Source: Ruegeria marisrubri (GTDB lineage: Bacteria; Pseudomonadota; Alphaproteobacteria; Rhodobacterales; Rhodobacteraceae). Taken from it: a DNA stretch of 64,000 nucleotides. Positions 1-9,299 of the stretch are shown here, one piece after another. The stretch covers positions 1 to 64,000 of the forward strand of contig NZ_LQBQ01000037.1 of NCBI RefSeq assembly GCF_001507595.1. The letters are read 5' to 3'. A program made the translations under genes and the position numbers. The notes beneath the pieces are model-generated. The model was given only the letters and a program-made list of their open reading frames with translations. It had not been told where the DNA came from and did no database searches. Each line of letters begins with the position of its first letter. Within the stretch, counting starts at the first letter, position 1.

Positions 1-274
1 CTGCAGCACCTCAGCGCCGCCGGTGAGGGGCTATTTACGGATTACTCCAAACACCCGCAACCCCCCAATACACAAAAAATCAAAAAAAATGCGGAAATCA
101 TGGATAGTAAAACAATTTCAACCGGTTAAGCGGCCCAACGAAGCCCGGCACCCCTATAACATAGGTACGCACAGGCCCCTATCCAAGTGAATCGCTCCGA
201 CTCGCGCCCCCTTGGGATGCAGATCGCTGGGATTGGCCGGTCGCCGGAGCGGTCTCACCTCTAAACCACTTGCC

Positions 275-871
275 TCAAGCCATGGCTTTGCGACGCGCCC
301 CAGGAAGACGCAGAAGCAGCAGCCCAAGCACGATTCCGAAGTAGATCAGCGGCTCGATCTGAAATCCCTTGGCCAACATGACATAGTGAAGGGCGCCCAA
401 CAGCGCCGCCGGATAGGTCAGCTTGTGCAGGCTCCGCCAGCGAGGGCCCAGCAGGCGAACCGACCTGTTGTTCGAGGTCAGCGCCAAGGGCAGCATCATC
501 AGGAACCCGGCCATGCCGATCGTGATATAGGGCCGTTTCACGATATCGGCCCAGATCTGCGCCGGGATCTGCACATCCAGAACCAGCCAGACCAGAAGGT
601 GACAGAAGACATAGAAAAAGGCGAGCAGGCCGATCGCCCGGCGAAACTTCATCAGGTTCAGCCCGACATATTTTCTGAGAGGTGACATCGCCAAGCCTAC
701 GATGACCAGTTGCAAGGCCAGTTCGCCCAGCTCGTGCTCCAAGGCCTTGATCGGCTCGACCCCCAGCCCGCCGGTTGCGCCCTGATACAGAAGAACCGGG
801 GCCGGCAGGAAACCGACGAGATAGACCAGCCACACCGGAATGCGGCGCAGTTGCGCGTTCAACCACTCCAT
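275..871 (-). CDS. msrQ: Heme-binding membrane subunit of methionine sulfoxide reductase, MsrQ (YedZ)
   Basis: An integral membrane heme b protein that passes electrons from the respiratory chain to periplasmic MsrP. Several hydrophobic helices are visible, beginning with VWLVYLVGFLPAPVLLYQ. The family hallmark residues are present: the helix with FFYVFCHLLVWLVLD and the RRAIGLL and SLHKLTYPAA segments, including histidines that can bind heme. A longer reading frame reaches back to 931 and would overlap msrP by 56 bp. The ATG at 871, four bases past the msrP stop, gives a 198-residue protein of normal family length, so I prefer it. It is co-transcribed with msrP. Recognition is firm, the exact start less so. 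Confidence 0.93.
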   Translation of the reverse strand: MEWLNAQLRRIPVWLVYLVGFLPAPVLLYQGATGGLGVEPIKALEHELGELALQLVIVGLAMSPLRKYVGLNLMKFRRAIGLLAFFYVFCHLLVWLVLDVQIPAQIWADIVKRPYITIGMAGFLMMLPLALTSNNRSVRLLGPRWRSLHKLTYPAALLGALHYVMLAKGFQIEPLIYFGIVLGLLLLRLPGARRKAMA

Positions 872-875
872 GACG

Positions 876-1775
876 TCAATAATTCTTCGCCAGATCCATT
901 CCATCGTAAAGTCCGGCCACCTCATTTTCATATCCGTTGAACATCAGCGTCGGCACGCGCCTGGAAAACAGGCCGCCACCGATCCGGCGCTCGGTGGCCT
1001 GGCTCCAGCGGGGGTGATCCACGTTCGGGTTCACGTTGCTGTAGAAGCCGTATTCGTTCGGGATGGACATGTTCCAGCTGGTTGGCGGCTGCGTGTCGGT
1101 CAGGGTGATGCGCACGATCGACTTGATCGACTTGAACCCGTATTTCCACGGCACCACCAGACGCAGCGGCGCGCCGTTCTGCTTCGGGACCGGCTTGCCG
1201 TAGATCCCCGTCGCGATCAGCGTCAGCGGGTGCAGCGCCTCGTCCAGCCGTAGCCCCTCGCGGTAAGGCCAGTCGAGAACCGGGAAGCGGGTGCCGGGCA
1301 TCTCCTCGGGGCGGTAGAGCGTTTCAAAGGCCACGTATCTGGCCTCGGGCCGGACGCCCACCATGTCCAACAGATCGGCAAGCTCGAACCCGTTCCACGG
1401 CACCACCATCGACCAGGCCTCGACGCAGCGGAAGCGATAGATGCGCTCCTCGATCGTCATCTCCGAGAGGATGTCCTGCAGGTCGTAGTCGCCGGGGCGC
1501 TCGACCAGCCCGTCGATCTTGACGCTCCAGGGCTCGGTGGTCAGGGCGCCGGCGTATTTCGCGGGGTCCTCCTTGCGGGTGCCGAATTCGTAGTAGTTGT
1601 TGTACGAGGTGATCTCCTGCCACGAGTTCGGTTCCAGCTTGTCTGCCAGGGCCGGACCGGCCAGCGCGGAAAGGCCAAGGCCGGCGGCGCCGGTGATGAA
1701 CTTCCTGCGGTTGAAGAATACGGCTTCGGGCGTCACGTCCGAAAAGGTCAGGTCATTCTGCCAGCGATTGGCCAT
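876..1775 (-). CDS. msrP: Protein-methionine-sulfoxide reductase catalytic subunit MsrP (YedY)
   Basis: A periplasmic molybdopterin enzyme that reduces oxidised methionines in envelope proteins, paired with MsrQ. The N-terminus carries a Tat signal ([11 protein letters not shown], residues 22-32, then an alanine-rich stretch ending ALA). The molybdenum-ligand cysteine is in [10 protein letters not shown] (Cys117), followed by the sulfite-oxidase fold signature [14 protein letters not shown]. An upstream ATG at 1796 is in frame. The ATG at 1775 has GGAG six bases ahead and gives an N-terminus (MANRWQND...) that aligns with the family, so it is chosen (299 aa). The stop lies 4 bp from the msrQ start, so the two form an operon. 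Confidence 0.95.
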   Translation of the reverse strand: MANRWQNDLTFSDVTPEAVFFNRRKFITGAAGLGLSALAGPALADKLEPNSWQEITSYNNYYEFGTRKEDPAKYAGALTTEPWSVKIDGLVERPGDYDLQDILSEMTIEERIYRFRCVEAWSMVVPWNGFELADLLDMVGVRPEARYVAFETLYRPEEMPGTRFPVLDWPYREGLRLDEALHPLTLIATGIYGKPVPKQNGAPLRLVVPWKYGFKSIKSIVRITLTDTQPPTSWNMSIPNEYGFYSNVNPNVDHPRWSQATERRIGGGLFSRRVPTLMFNGYENEVAGLYDGMDLAKNY

Positions 1776-2067
1776 CTCGGTCTCCAGTTTCATCAATTTT
1801 CACCGGCTTAGCCGCCCTGAAGGAAGTTGCCAAAGCAACTCGCCTCACATTCGTGACAAGGCGCTGTAACCTTTTCTGGTGTCCTCGCCATCCAAGTATA
1901 CAGCATACCTGCGGGGTTCGGCTCTACCCGGTTTGCGTGGACCAAAGGAAATCGGAAGAATCATGCTAAAATTCCTATATGTTGATCTGGCGCAAGGCAG
2001 AATCGGCCAGAGCGTCCAAGCTGTCTGCCCATGTCGCGCCAGGGACGACCACAAAGGGAGAAGGAAA

Positions 2068-2508
2068 TTGAGAAAACTCTTGCTAGCAACCTGCTGCATT
2101 TGGGGGGCGGCTGCCGCCCAGGCACAGGATATGGTGAGCTACACGAGCTCGGACAGTTTCGACGACGTGGCCTTCGCCGTCGAAACCGCCATCGTCGGTG
2201 AAGGGCTGGTGGTGGATCACGTCAGCTACGTGGGGGACATGCTGAAGCGGACCCGCGAAGACGTGGGATCGGACAAGGTGCTGTTCACCAAGGCGAATGT
2301 CTATACGTTCTGCTCGGCGGCCGTGTCGCGGCGGGTGATGGAGGCCGACCCCATGAACATCGTCCATTGTCCCTATGGCATCTTCGTGGCGCAGCTTGCG
2401 GACAAGCCCGACGAAGTCGTCGTCGGGTACCGCCAGTACCCCGAAGGTCCGATGCAGGAGGTTCAGTCGCTGCTGGACGGCATCGTGAAGGACGCCCTGG
2501 GCGAATAG
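2068..2508 (+). CDS. Secreted DUF302-family protein
   Basis: The predicted mature protein has the DUF302 pattern: a paired-helix segment (SFDDVAFAVETAIVGEGLVV), then VYTFCSAAVSRRVMEADP, then an HCPYGIFVAQL strand and a final GYRQYPEG element. The frame stays open back to 1879. The best start is a TTG at 2068 with GGAGAAGG ending 3-4 bases ahead, because it begins directly with a signal peptide (RKLLLATCCIWGAAAAQAQ). That gives 146 residues. DUF302 proteins have no settled biochemical function. Some bind small ligands or metals in the periplasm. It is divergent from msrPQ across about 290 bp. Confidence 0.8.
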   Translation: MRKLLLATCCIWGAAAAQAQDMVSYTSSDSFDDVAFAVETAIVGEGLVVDHVSYVGDMLKRTREDVGSDKVLFTKANVYTFCSAAVSRRVMEADPMNIVHCPYGIFVAQLADKPDEVVVGYRQYPEGPMQEVQSLLDGIVKDALGE

Positions 2509-2525
2509 GCCGGACCGGGCGGTTG

Positions 2526-2570
2526 TTCCGTTTTGTACCGCCACGGAAAGGCCGATCTTCCGTTTTGTAC
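2526..2570. repeat. 13-bp direct repeat TTCCGTTTTGTAC (two copies)
   Basis: TTCCGTTTTGTAC occurs at 2526-2538 and again at 2558-2570, 32 bp apart (about three helical turns). It lies in the 187-bp gap between the DUF302 gene and the small secreted protein gene. The second copy continues into TTGTACAA, a small palindrome. The spacing suggests a paired protein-binding site. What binds is unknown. Confidence 0.45.
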
Positions 2571-2695
2571 AACGAGAAACGGCTGGGGGCAGGCGCCGCG
2601 CCCCCCCCGGCCGCCGGCGCACTGGATCTCTGCCGGGTGATCCGAACGCGGGGCACCCGCGTATTACATGCAATCACCCATCGGAGGAATGAACC

Positions 2696-3091
2696 ATGTC
2701 TGCCCGGCCATTCGCGTTGACCCTTGCTCTTGCCGCCGCCCTGCCCCTGTGCGCGCAGGCCGGAAACGAGTCACGGTCGAAAGCCTATCAACTGGACAGC
2801 GGCCTGATCGAGGTGATCGCGGATTTTTCGGAAAACGCGATCTACTGGTGCGGCGCGGGGGATTACGCGCTGACGCGATTGAAGAAGCCTGCGAACCAGA
2901 GGCTGTATGTGTGGAAGGGCCCCTCGGCCAGCACGGCCCAACCGGGTGAGCGCGCCGTGACCTTCGGCTTTGAGCGCCCCCCCGGTGCTGCAGAGGTCAG
3001 CACGCTGACGAACGACGTGAAGCTCATCGGGAACTCGCTGTCCGTGGCGCAGGCCAAGAAGACCTGCGACGAAAGAACGGCCAGCGGGTGA
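2696..3091 (+). CDS. Small secreted protein of unknown function
   Basis: 131 residues with a clear Sec signal peptide (FALTLALAAALPLCAQA) and a compact mature part. It has two cysteines (IYWCGAGDYA and AKKTCDERT) that could form a disulfide in the periplasm. GGAGGA lies 9 bases before the ATG, so the start is well supported. I do not recognise a named family. The motif IEVIADFSENAIYWCGAGDYA looks like a conserved Rhodobacteraceae secreted protein, but that is from memory only. It ends 4 bp from the convergent DUF6629 gene. Confidence 0.75.
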   Translation: MSARPFALTLALAAALPLCAQAGNESRSKAYQLDSGLIEVIADFSENAIYWCGAGDYALTRLKKPANQRLYVWKGPSASTAQPGERAVTFGFERPPGAAEVSTLTNDVKLIGNSLSVAQAKKTCDERTASG

Positions 3092-3095
3092 AGAC

Positions 3096-3785
3096 TCAGC
3101 TTTCCCGTTTCCCGATTCCCAGACCCGCCGGGGTGCCAGACCGCATCGAGCGCAGGACGAGGAAGATGCTTGCCGAAACAATCGCGGCCATGAAGCACCA
3201 GATCGAGGTGAAGGCGTAGGAGGCAAAGACGAAGCCGATGACCATCGTGGCCAGGATCAGGTAGCCAAAGCCGCGCATCTGGGGATGGCTGGACCCGATC
3301 AGGGAAAGGCAGATGATCGCCGCATAGAACAGCCGGGCGGCGTATCTGACGAAGTCATCCGGCATGACTCTGGGGTTGTCATACTGGATCGAGTGCTGGA
3401 CCAGGGATATCCCAAGCGAGTCCGGCTGCAGGAGAACAGGCAGGAATAGCAGCATCCCAAAGCCGAAGCCGACGGCCGAGACACCCATGAACATCCGGCG
3501 CCGCATGACGCTCGGTTCGATCAGCGCCGAGGAGAGCGGCACCCAGACCGGCCAGAACCAATAGGCGAAAAACAAGAACACCATCGCAGCCGGGACCGAG
3601 GGCGACGTGTCTCCGAGAGACAGCCAGAGGACGCCTTCGGCGATTTGCTGAACGCCAAAGAACAACGGAAAGGCGGCCAGCGGCAGAAACCGCGCGCCCA
3701 TTTCACGCCCCATTCCGAACGTCAGGCCGCTGCACCCCACCAATGCGGCACCGGCTATGAAACTTGCCTCGGCGGAAAAACACAT
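3096..3785 (-). CDS. DUF6629-type multi-pass membrane protein
   Basis: About seven hydrophobic helices in 229 residues. The N-terminus MCFSAEASFIAGAALV is the hallmark of the DUF6629 family, so the start is placed at 3785 although the frame is open to 3866. The helix with FFGVQQIAEGVLWL is also typical of the family. The function is not established. It stands alone, convergent with the preceding secreted protein gene. Confidence 0.75.
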   Translation of the reverse strand: MCFSAEASFIAGAALVGCSGLTFGMGREMGARFLPLAAFPLFFGVQQIAEGVLWLSLGDTSPSVPAAMVFLFFAYWFWPVWVPLSSALIEPSVMRRRMFMGVSAVGFGFGMLLFLPVLLQPDSLGISLVQHSIQYDNPRVMPDDFVRYAARLFYAAIICLSLIGSSHPQMRGFGYLILATMVIGFVFASYAFTSIWCFMAAIVSASIFLVLRSMRSGTPAGLGIGKRES

Positions 3786-3919
3786 GGTTCCGGCACTATA
3801 CAGTCTTGCCACCCCGCCGTCGCGGCACCGGGAAAATGGCACGCGGTCGCGTGTCCTATTGGCCATAACCCCCGACGACGCCGGGACACGTCGTCAGCTG
3901 CGGCCAGAGTTCACCTGTT

Positions 3920-4369
3920 TCAAACAGGCTCGGATTTCGCCGATTTCGTCGATTTCCTGGCGATCTCGGCGGCTTCTTCCAATGTCTCCTCGACCGCTTC
4001 GGCCTCGGTCTCGGTCGCATAGCTGGCGCAGCGCGACATCGTGTCGAGCCATTCACGGGCATCCTCGACCAGCCGCTCCATCGAATGGCGCTGCCAGTCC
4101 AGCATGGCCTCCATCGCCTTGGCCGGGTCCGCCCGCCCCTCTGCCGTGGCGGCGCGGGCGGCGGTCAGTGCCGTGCGGATGGCCTCGTGGCGGCGTTCGA
4201 ACCAGTGGTGGGCAAAGCGTTCGGTCTCGTCCAGGAATTTTTCCTGCGCGTCCCAAAACTGTTCGATCTGCGGCTTGAGCAGGGGGTTGACCGACGAGGC
4301 AGCCTGCAACGGTTTCAGGATGTCCGAGAATGCCTTGGGCGCGTCGGCCTTGGTTTTCTTTCTGGTCAT
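3920..4369 (-). CDS. Phasin-like helical protein (tentative)
   Basis: 149 residues, almost entirely amphipathic helix, with no signal peptide and a Lys/Ser-rich C-terminus. The first half (FSDILKPLQAASSVNPLLK, then QIEQFWDAQEKFLDETERF) and the Ala-rich middle (RTALTAARAATAEGRADPA) resemble phasins, which coat polyhydroxyalkanoate granules. No phaC or phaR is nearby to support this. GAGGAG lies 8 bases before the ATG. It may instead be a lineage-specific coiled-coil protein. Confidence 0.6.
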   Translation of the reverse strand: MTRKKTKADAPKAFSDILKPLQAASSVNPLLKPQIEQFWDAQEKFLDETERFAHHWFERRHEAIRTALTAARAATAEGRADPAKAMEAMLDWQRHSMERLVEDAREWLDTMSRCASYATETEAEAVEETLEEAAEIARKSTKSAKSEPV

Positions 4370-4473
4370 GAGCGTTTCTCCTCGTAACAGAAATGGCCTT
4401 TCGTCATTGTCTCAGCCTTCGGGGGTTTCCGCCTTAATTGAAATCAAATCCGGGGAGGTTTTCGGGCAAAAAG

Positions 4474-5121
4474 TCAGACCCATCCGTGCGTTCTTGCCAG
4501 CCAGTGCAGAAGGCACAGCGCCGCAATCGCCCCGGCGGAAAAGGCCAGAAGCGTCGGCCAGTCCAGCCTCAGCATCTGCGCGCCCAGCCATGTGCTCAGC
4601 AAGGTGATGGGCAGGATGCCGATGGCGGTGGTCCAGACAAAGGTCCACAGCCGCACCCGCGTCAGGCCGGCGGCGTAGTTGATCAGGTTGAAGGCCACCA
4701 CCGGCAGCAGGCGCAGGACCAGCAGGGTGAAAGCCCCCTGCGTCTCGGTCCAGTCGTCCAGACGCCGGGCCTGCGCCGTGCCGAGCCAGCCGCGCACCGC
4801 CTCGCGCCCCAGCCAGCGCGCCAGCCCGAAGGCCACCAAGGCCCCCGCCATCGCCCCCACCCAGATCAGCGCGCCGCCCAGCAGGGTGCCGAACACGGCC
4901 CCGGCGCAGAGCGCCAGGATCTCGGCGGGGAACGGCACGAAACTGTGCAGGACCATCAGGCCGATCACCACGACCGGGGCCCAGATGCCTGCCGCGCGCA
5001 GCTGCGCCGCCATCTGCTCGGGGCTGGCGAATTGCCCGGCATGGGCATAGGCCAACACCGCCCCGGCCAGAAGCACGGTCAGAAGCGCAAGAATGGCGGC
5101 CCTTTGCCCAAAGGATGTCAT
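4474..5121 (-). CDS. TVP38/TMEM64 (VTT-domain) membrane protein
   Basis: A multi-pass inner-membrane protein of the VTT/DedA superfamily. The diagnostic segments are FVPFPAEILALCAGAVFG (re-entrant loop with the F/P-x-x-E motif), the glycine-rich GGALIWVGAMAGALVAFGLARWLG, and LLRLLPVVAFNLINYAAG. Family members are thought to work in lipid scrambling or envelope stress, but the substrate here is unknown. An upstream ATG at 5139 is in frame. The ATG at 5121 has GAAAGG 8 bases ahead and is preferred (215 aa). Confidence 0.85.
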   Translation of the reverse strand: MTSFGQRAAILALLTVLLAGAVLAYAHAGQFASPEQMAAQLRAAGIWAPVVVIGLMVLHSFVPFPAEILALCAGAVFGTLLGGALIWVGAMAGALVAFGLARWLGREAVRGWLGTAQARRLDDWTETQGAFTLLVLRLLPVVAFNLINYAAGLTRVRLWTFVWTTAIGILPITLLSTWLGAQMLRLDWPTLLAFSAGAIAALCLLHWLARTHGWV

Positions 5122-5253
5122 GGCGCATGCCTTTCGCATGGGCGGTTAAGAGCAAGACCATAGCAGGCCTGGCGGCACCGATCACTCGCGCCCCGCGCCG
5201 CTGCACGCAGAATTGAAGGCTCGGATCGAGCGGCGCGCATCCATGCAGACGTG

Positions 5254-5283
5254 AAAAGACCCCGGACATGTGCCGGGGTCTTT
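5254..5283 (-). terminator. Rho-independent terminator of clpB
   Basis: Inverted repeat AAGACCCCGG / CCGGGGTCTT with a 7-nt loop. Read on the minus strand it ends in a T run (TCTTTTC). It lies 25 bp past the clpB stop. Confidence 0.85.
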
Positions 5284-5307
5284 CCTGTGTGTCAGATCAG
5301 ACGGGTC

Positions 5308-7926
5308 TTAGTGGACGACCGCGTCATCGGGCGTGGGCCGGTCCGATGTGCCGACCCGATCGCCGATGATCAGCCCATCGGGGCCGGCGGTGACCGGAAC
5401 GGTGTCGCCGTCCTTGATCTCGCCGGCCAGCATGGCTTCGGCCAGCGGGTTCTGCAGGGCGCGCTGGATCACGCGCTTGAGCGGACGGGCGCCGAAGACC
5501 GGGTCGTAGCCTTCGTTGGCCAGCCATTCCCGCGCCGAGTCGTCCAGCACCAGGTCGATCTTGCGAGCGGCCAGACGCTTTTTCAGGCGCGCGATCTGGA
5601 TGTCGACGATGCCGTCCATGTCCGACCGCTTGAGCCGGTCGAAGATGACCATCTCATCGAGGCGGTTGAGGAACTCGGGGCGGAAATGCGCCCGCACCGC
5701 GTCCATCACGTCGCGCTTGGCCTCGGCGGCGTCGGCCCCCTCGGGCAACTGGCTGAGCGCCTGCGAACCGAGGTTCGAGGTCAGGATGATCAGCGTCTGC
5801 TTGAAGTCCACCGTGCGGCCCTGACCGTCGGTCAGCACGCCGTCGTCGAGCACCTGCAGCAACACGTTGAACACGTCCGGGTGGGCCTTTTCGACCTCGT
5901 CGAACAGCACGACCTGATAGGGCCGGCGGCGGACCGCCTCGGTCAGCACCCCGCCCTCGTCATAGCCGACATAGCCCGGCGGCGCGCCGATCAGGCGGGC
6001 GACGGCGTGTTTCTCCATGAACTCGGACATGTCGATGCGGACCATCGCATGTTCGTCGTCGAACAGGAACTCGGCCACGGCCTTGGTCAGCTCGGTCTTG
6101 CCGACGCCGGTGGGGCCGAGGAACAGGAACGAGCCCAGCGGCCGGTTCTCGTCGTTCAGACCCGCGCGGGCGCGGCGGACGGCGTTGGCCACGGCCTGGA
6201 CGGCGGTGTCCTGGCCGATGACGCGGCGGTGCAGCTCGTCTTCCATGCGCAGCAGCTTCTCGCGCTCGCCTTCCAGCATCTTCGAGGTCGGGATGCCGGT
6301 CCAGCGTTCGACCACCGCGGCGATCTGTTCGGGGCGCACGGCCTCTTCGACCATCATGCCGGTTTCCTCGGCGGCTTCGGCCTCGGCCAGCTTTTTCTCG
6401 AGCTCGGGGATGATGCCGTAGGACAGCTCACCCGCCTTGGCGAGGTTGCCTTCGCGCTTGGCGATCTCCAGCTCGGCGCGCGCCTTGTCCAGCTGTTCCT
6501 TCAGCTCGCGGGCGCTGGCCAGCTTGTCACGCTCGGCCTGCCACTGGGCCGTCATCTCGGCGGATTTCTCCTTGAGCTCGGCCAGTTCCTTCTGGAGCGT
6601 TTCCAGACGGTCCTTGGACGCCGCGTCGTCTTCCAGCTTGAGCGCCTCTTCCTCGATCTGCATCTGCAGGATCTGGCGATCGAGCTGGTCGAGTTCCTCG
6701 GGCTTGCTGTCCACCTCCATGCGCAGGCGCGAGGCGGCCTCGTCCACGAGGTCGATCGCCTTGTCGGGCAGGAAACGGTCGGTGATGTAGCGGTGCGACA
6801 GGGTCGCCGCCGCGACAAGCGCCGAGTCCGAGATGCGCACACCGTGGTGCAGCTCGTATTTCTCCTTGATGCCGCGCAGTATCGAGATCGTGTCCTCGAC
6901 CGTGGGTTCCTGCACGAAGACGGGCTGGAACCGGCGGGCAAGGGCCGCGTCCTTCTCGACGTATTTGCGGTACTCGTCCAGCGTGGTGGCGCCGATGCAG
7001 TGCAGCTCGCCCCGCGCCAGCGCCGGCTTGATCAGGTTGGCCGCATCCATCGCGCCGTCGGCCTTGCCGGCGCCCACCAGCGTGTGCATCTCGTCGATGA
7101 ACAGGATGATCTCGCCGGCGGCTGCCGTGATCTCGTTCAGGACGGCCTTCAGGCGCTCTTCGAACTCGCCGCGGTATTTCGCACCGGCGATCAGCGCGCC
7201 CATGTCGAGCGCCAGAAGCTTCTTGTCCTTGAGCGATTCCGGCACGTCGCCGTTCACGATGCGCAGGGCCATGCCCTCGGCGATGGCGGTCTTGCCGACG
7301 CCGGGCTCACCGATCAGGACCGGGTTGTTCTTGGTGCGGCGCGACAGGACCTGCATGGCGCGGCGGATTTCCTCGTCGCGGCCGATGATCGGGTCGATCT
7401 TGCCCTCGCGGGCGGCCTCGGTCAGGTCGCGGGCATATTTCTTGAGCGCGTCATAGCCCTCTTCGGCGTTGGCGCTGTCCGCGGTGCGGCCCTTGCGGAT
7501 GTCGTTGATCGCCTCGTTCAGGCTCTGCGCCGACACGGCGCCGGCCTCCAGCGCCTCCTTGGCCTTGGATTTCACCATGCACAGCGCCATCAGCACGCGC
7601 TCGACCGGAACGAAGCTGTCGCCGGCCTTCTTGGCGATCTTCTCGGCCTCGTCCAGCACCTTGGCCGTCTGGGTGTCCAGATAGACCTGCGCCGCGTCGC
7701 CGCTGACCTTGGGGATTTTCGACATGGCGACGTCCAGAGCCTCGACGACCCGTTCGGGGGAACCGCCGGCGCGGGTGATCAGGTTGCTTGCCAGCCCCTG
7801 ATCGTCATCCATCAATGCCTTGAGAAGGTGCTCGGGGGACAGTCGCTGGTGCCCCTCGCGAATTGCAATCGTCTGAGCCGCCTGCACGAATCCTCGTGCC
7901 CGCTCGGTGAACTTGTTCAAGTCCAT
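5308..7926 (-). CDS. clpB: ATP-dependent chaperone ClpB
   Basis: A cytoplasmic hexameric disaggregase that works with DnaK to resolve heat-denatured aggregates. Domains in order: Clp_N repeats (about 1-145), first AAA+ module with Walker [10 protein letters not shown] (about residue 200), the coiled-coil M domain (about 410-520, the long Glu/Lys-rich stretch), second AAA+ module with [10 protein letters not shown] (about 600), and a C-terminal D2-small domain. The 872-residue length is standard. Two adjacent ATGs follow AAGGAG. The second (7926) has the better 6-nt spacing and yields the family N-terminus [14 protein letters not shown] heat-shock promoter match lies upstream and a terminator downstream, so it is probably monocistronic. 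Confidence 0.98.
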   Translation of the reverse strand: MDLNKFTERARGFVQAAQTIAIREGHQRLSPEHLLKALMDDDQGLASNLITRAGGSPERVVEALDVAMSKIPKVSGDAAQVYLDTQTAKVLDEAEKIAKKAGDSFVPVERVLMALCMVKSKAKEALEAGAVSAQSLNEAINDIRKGRTADSANAEEGYDALKKYARDLTEAAREGKIDPIIGRDEEIRRAMQVLSRRTKNNPVLIGEPGVGKTAIAEGMALRIVNGDVPESLKDKKLLALDMGALIAGAKYRGEFEERLKAVLNEITAAAGEIILFIDEMHTLVGAGKADGAMDAANLIKPALARGELHCIGATTLDEYRKYVEKDAALARRFQPVFVQEPTVEDTISILRGIKEKYELHHGVRISDSALVAAATLSHRYITDRFLPDKAIDLVDEAASRLRMEVDSKPEELDQLDRQILQMQIEEEALKLEDDAASKDRLETLQKELAELKEKSAEMTAQWQAERDKLASARELKEQLDKARAELEIAKREGNLAKAGELSYGIIPELEKKLAEAEAAEETGMMVEEAVRPEQIAAVVERWTGIPTSKMLEGEREKLLRMEDELHRRVIGQDTAVQAVANAVRRARAGLNDENRPLGSFLFLGPTGVGKTELTKAVAEFLFDDEHAMVRIDMSEFMEKHAVARLIGAPPGYVGYDEGGVLTEAVRRRPYQVVLFDEVEKAHPDVFNVLLQVLDDGVLTDGQGRTVDFKQTLIILTSNLGSQALSQLPEGADAAEAKRDVMDAVRAHFRPEFLNRLDEMVIFDRLKRSDMDGIVDIQIARLKKRLAARKIDLVLDDSAREWLANEGYDPVFGARPLKRVIQRALQNPLAEAMLAGEIKDGDTVPVTAGPDGLIIGDRVGTSDRPTPDDAVVH

Positions 7927-8234
7927 CATTCTCTCCTTTTCCAAGCGCCCAAGGTTTTGCGCCCGCTCGGCGGCACGCGTCAGTTCTGGGCCTCGAAATC
8001 AATCTGGGAAATATCGCTGCGGCTTCAAGGGGGCTGGCCGAGAATTCCGGCCCGAGTTTCCCGACCGGTTCCCCGTTGCGCGACCGCGCCGCGCCTTGGG
8101 CGCGGCGCCGGGCCCAAGGCCGCAATGCAGACCGCTGGTCTGCGTTCGGGCGCGGGAGTTTCTCGGCCCGCCGGCCTTGCCCGCGGGCCAACGGCTCCTT
8201 ATGAAGCGCCCAGCCCGCAACAAGGAGAGCTGCC
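7927..8234. other. Divergent clpB/pyrF intergenic region
   Basis: 308 bp with no credible gene. It holds the clpB ribosome binding site and the sigma-32-like promoter. On the plus side is the pyrF leader, ending in AAGGAG six bases before the pyrF ATG. The stretch is GC-rich without other clear repeats. Confidence 0.6.
8002..8029 (-). promoter_or_regulatory. Sigma-32 (RpoH) type heat-shock promoter of clpB
   Basis: On the minus strand CTTGAAG (8029-8023), a 14-nt spacer and CCCAGAT (8008-8002) fit the RpoH consensus CTTGAAA-N(13-15)-CCCATnT. It lies about 75 bp before the clpB start, where a heat-shock promoter is expected. This is a consensus match only. Confidence 0.65.
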
Positions 8235-8939
8235 ATGTCCGATGACCGCCTGATCGTCGCCCTCGATGTCCCGAACGCGCTGGAGGGGCTGAAGCTGGTC
8301 GAGACGCTGGGCGACGCGGTGTCGTTCTACAAGATCGGGCTGGGCATGCTGACCGGGGGCGGGCTGGCCTTGGCCAACGAGCTCAAGCAGGAGCATGGCA
8401 AGCGCATCTTTCTGGACATGAAGCTCTTTGACATCGGCAACACGGTCGAGAATGCCGTGCGGGGGCTGGCGCAGTTCGATCTGGATTTCCTGACCGTGCA
8501 TGGCGACCCGCATGTGGTGCGCGCCGCCAAGGAAGGGGCGGCAGGCAAGGATCTGAAGATTCTGGCCGTCACGATCCTGACCTCGCTGAACCGCGCGGAT
8601 CTGGATGCCGGGCTGATCAAGGAAGGCGCGGTGCAGGATCTGGTGATCGAGCGCGCGGCGCGGGCATTCGAGGCGGGGGCCGACGGCGTCATCGCCAGCC
8701 CGCAGGAAGCCGCCCTGATCCGCGCCCTGCCGCAGGCCGAGGGGCGCCTGATCGTGACCCCGGGCGTGCGGCCCGCAGGCGCCGCCCTGGGCGACCAGAA
8801 ACGCGTCGCGACCCCGGCGCAGGCGGTTGCCGACGGGGCGGATCACATCGTCGTCGGGCGCCCGATCTACCGCGCGAAAGACCCCAAAGCCGCCGCGCGG
8901 GCCGTTCTGGACGAATTGGAATCGGCGAACGGCAACTGA
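8235..8939 (+). CDS. pyrF: Orotidine 5'-phosphate decarboxylase
   Basis: Catalyses the last step of de novo UMP synthesis (OMP to UMP plus CO2). It is a 234-residue TIM barrel of normal length. The catalytic DxKxxD motif is present in FLDMKLFDIGNTV, with the substrate strand LTVHGDPHV, the phosphate-loop element TPGVRPAG and the C-terminal DHIVVGRPI. AAGGAG precedes the ATG. No other pyrimidine gene is nearby. The nearest downstream gene is dinB after a 360-bp gap containing a terminator, so pyrF is probably transcribed alone. Confidence 0.97.
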   Translation: MSDDRLIVALDVPNALEGLKLVETLGDAVSFYKIGLGMLTGGGLALANELKQEHGKRIFLDMKLFDIGNTVENAVRGLAQFDLDFLTVHGDPHVVRAAKEGAAGKDLKILAVTILTSLNRADLDAGLIKEGAVQDLVIERAARAFEAGADGVIASPQEAALIRALPQAEGRLIVTPGVRPAGAALGDQKRVATPAQAVADGADHIVVGRPIYRAKDPKAAARAVLDELESANGN

Positions 8940-9299
8940 GCCGATCTGGACCGCGCCTTTCGCATTTTGCCCGAATTTCCGGCGCAACCGTTTGAGTTCG
9001 CGCGATTTTGCCGCCCAACCGCGCCAAATTGCCTCTGTGCCCTCAAAAGCACATGGAAAAGGCGAGTTTTCCCTGCGTCACCTCCGCCCCTATCGCCAAT
9101 GGCGATTCTGGGCGACGCTTGACCTGAGACACTCCCCAACGAACCATTTCTTCCTGAGGTTCGTTTCCTCCCCCCGCCGGAACAGCGGGGGGTTTTCTTG
9201 GGGGAGAACCCCGACAATTCTGATCCCTGCCCCGCCCTTTGATCGGCGGCCGCTTCTGGTGTAGCTGGAACAGGCGAATCCCGGATCAGGAAAAGTGGA
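8940..9299 (+). other. Non-coding pyrF-dinB gap with three successive hairpins
   Basis: 360 bp without a credible ORF. It contains a small hairpin ATCGCC-AAT-GGCGAT (9092-9106), a second stem CGAACC/GGTTCG (9140-9145 with 9158-9163), and a strong terminator (9170-9199). This order is compatible with a small RNA, or simply with the 3' end of the pyrF transcript. The remainder up to dinB shows nothing but the dinB ribosome binding site (AGGA about 8 bases before its ATG). Confidence 0.4.
9170..9199 (+). terminator. Rho-independent terminator between pyrF and dinB
   Basis: CCCCCCGC / GCGGGGGG stem (9170-9177 with 9185-9192), 7-nt loop, followed by TTTTCTT. It lies 230 bp past pyrF and 100 bp before dinB, on the plus strand. 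Confidence 0.8.

Noticed and set aside
1..274. Possible gene end or regulatory element before msrQ
   Set aside because: A short open frame from base 1 to about 129 has no recognisable features. The stretch is AT-rich with CCTCA...TGAGG pairing only. Nothing can be claimed.
5251..8253. 1000-codon plus-strand open frame opposite clpB
   Set aside because: It mirrors clpB exactly. High-GC codon use opens the opposite strand. The translation is His/Asp/Gln/Val-rich low complexity with no motifs, and clpB is certain.
9200..9299. LexA/SOS box upstream of dinB
   Set aside because: Only isolated GAAC/GATC half-sites at non-consensus spacing. No convincing box.
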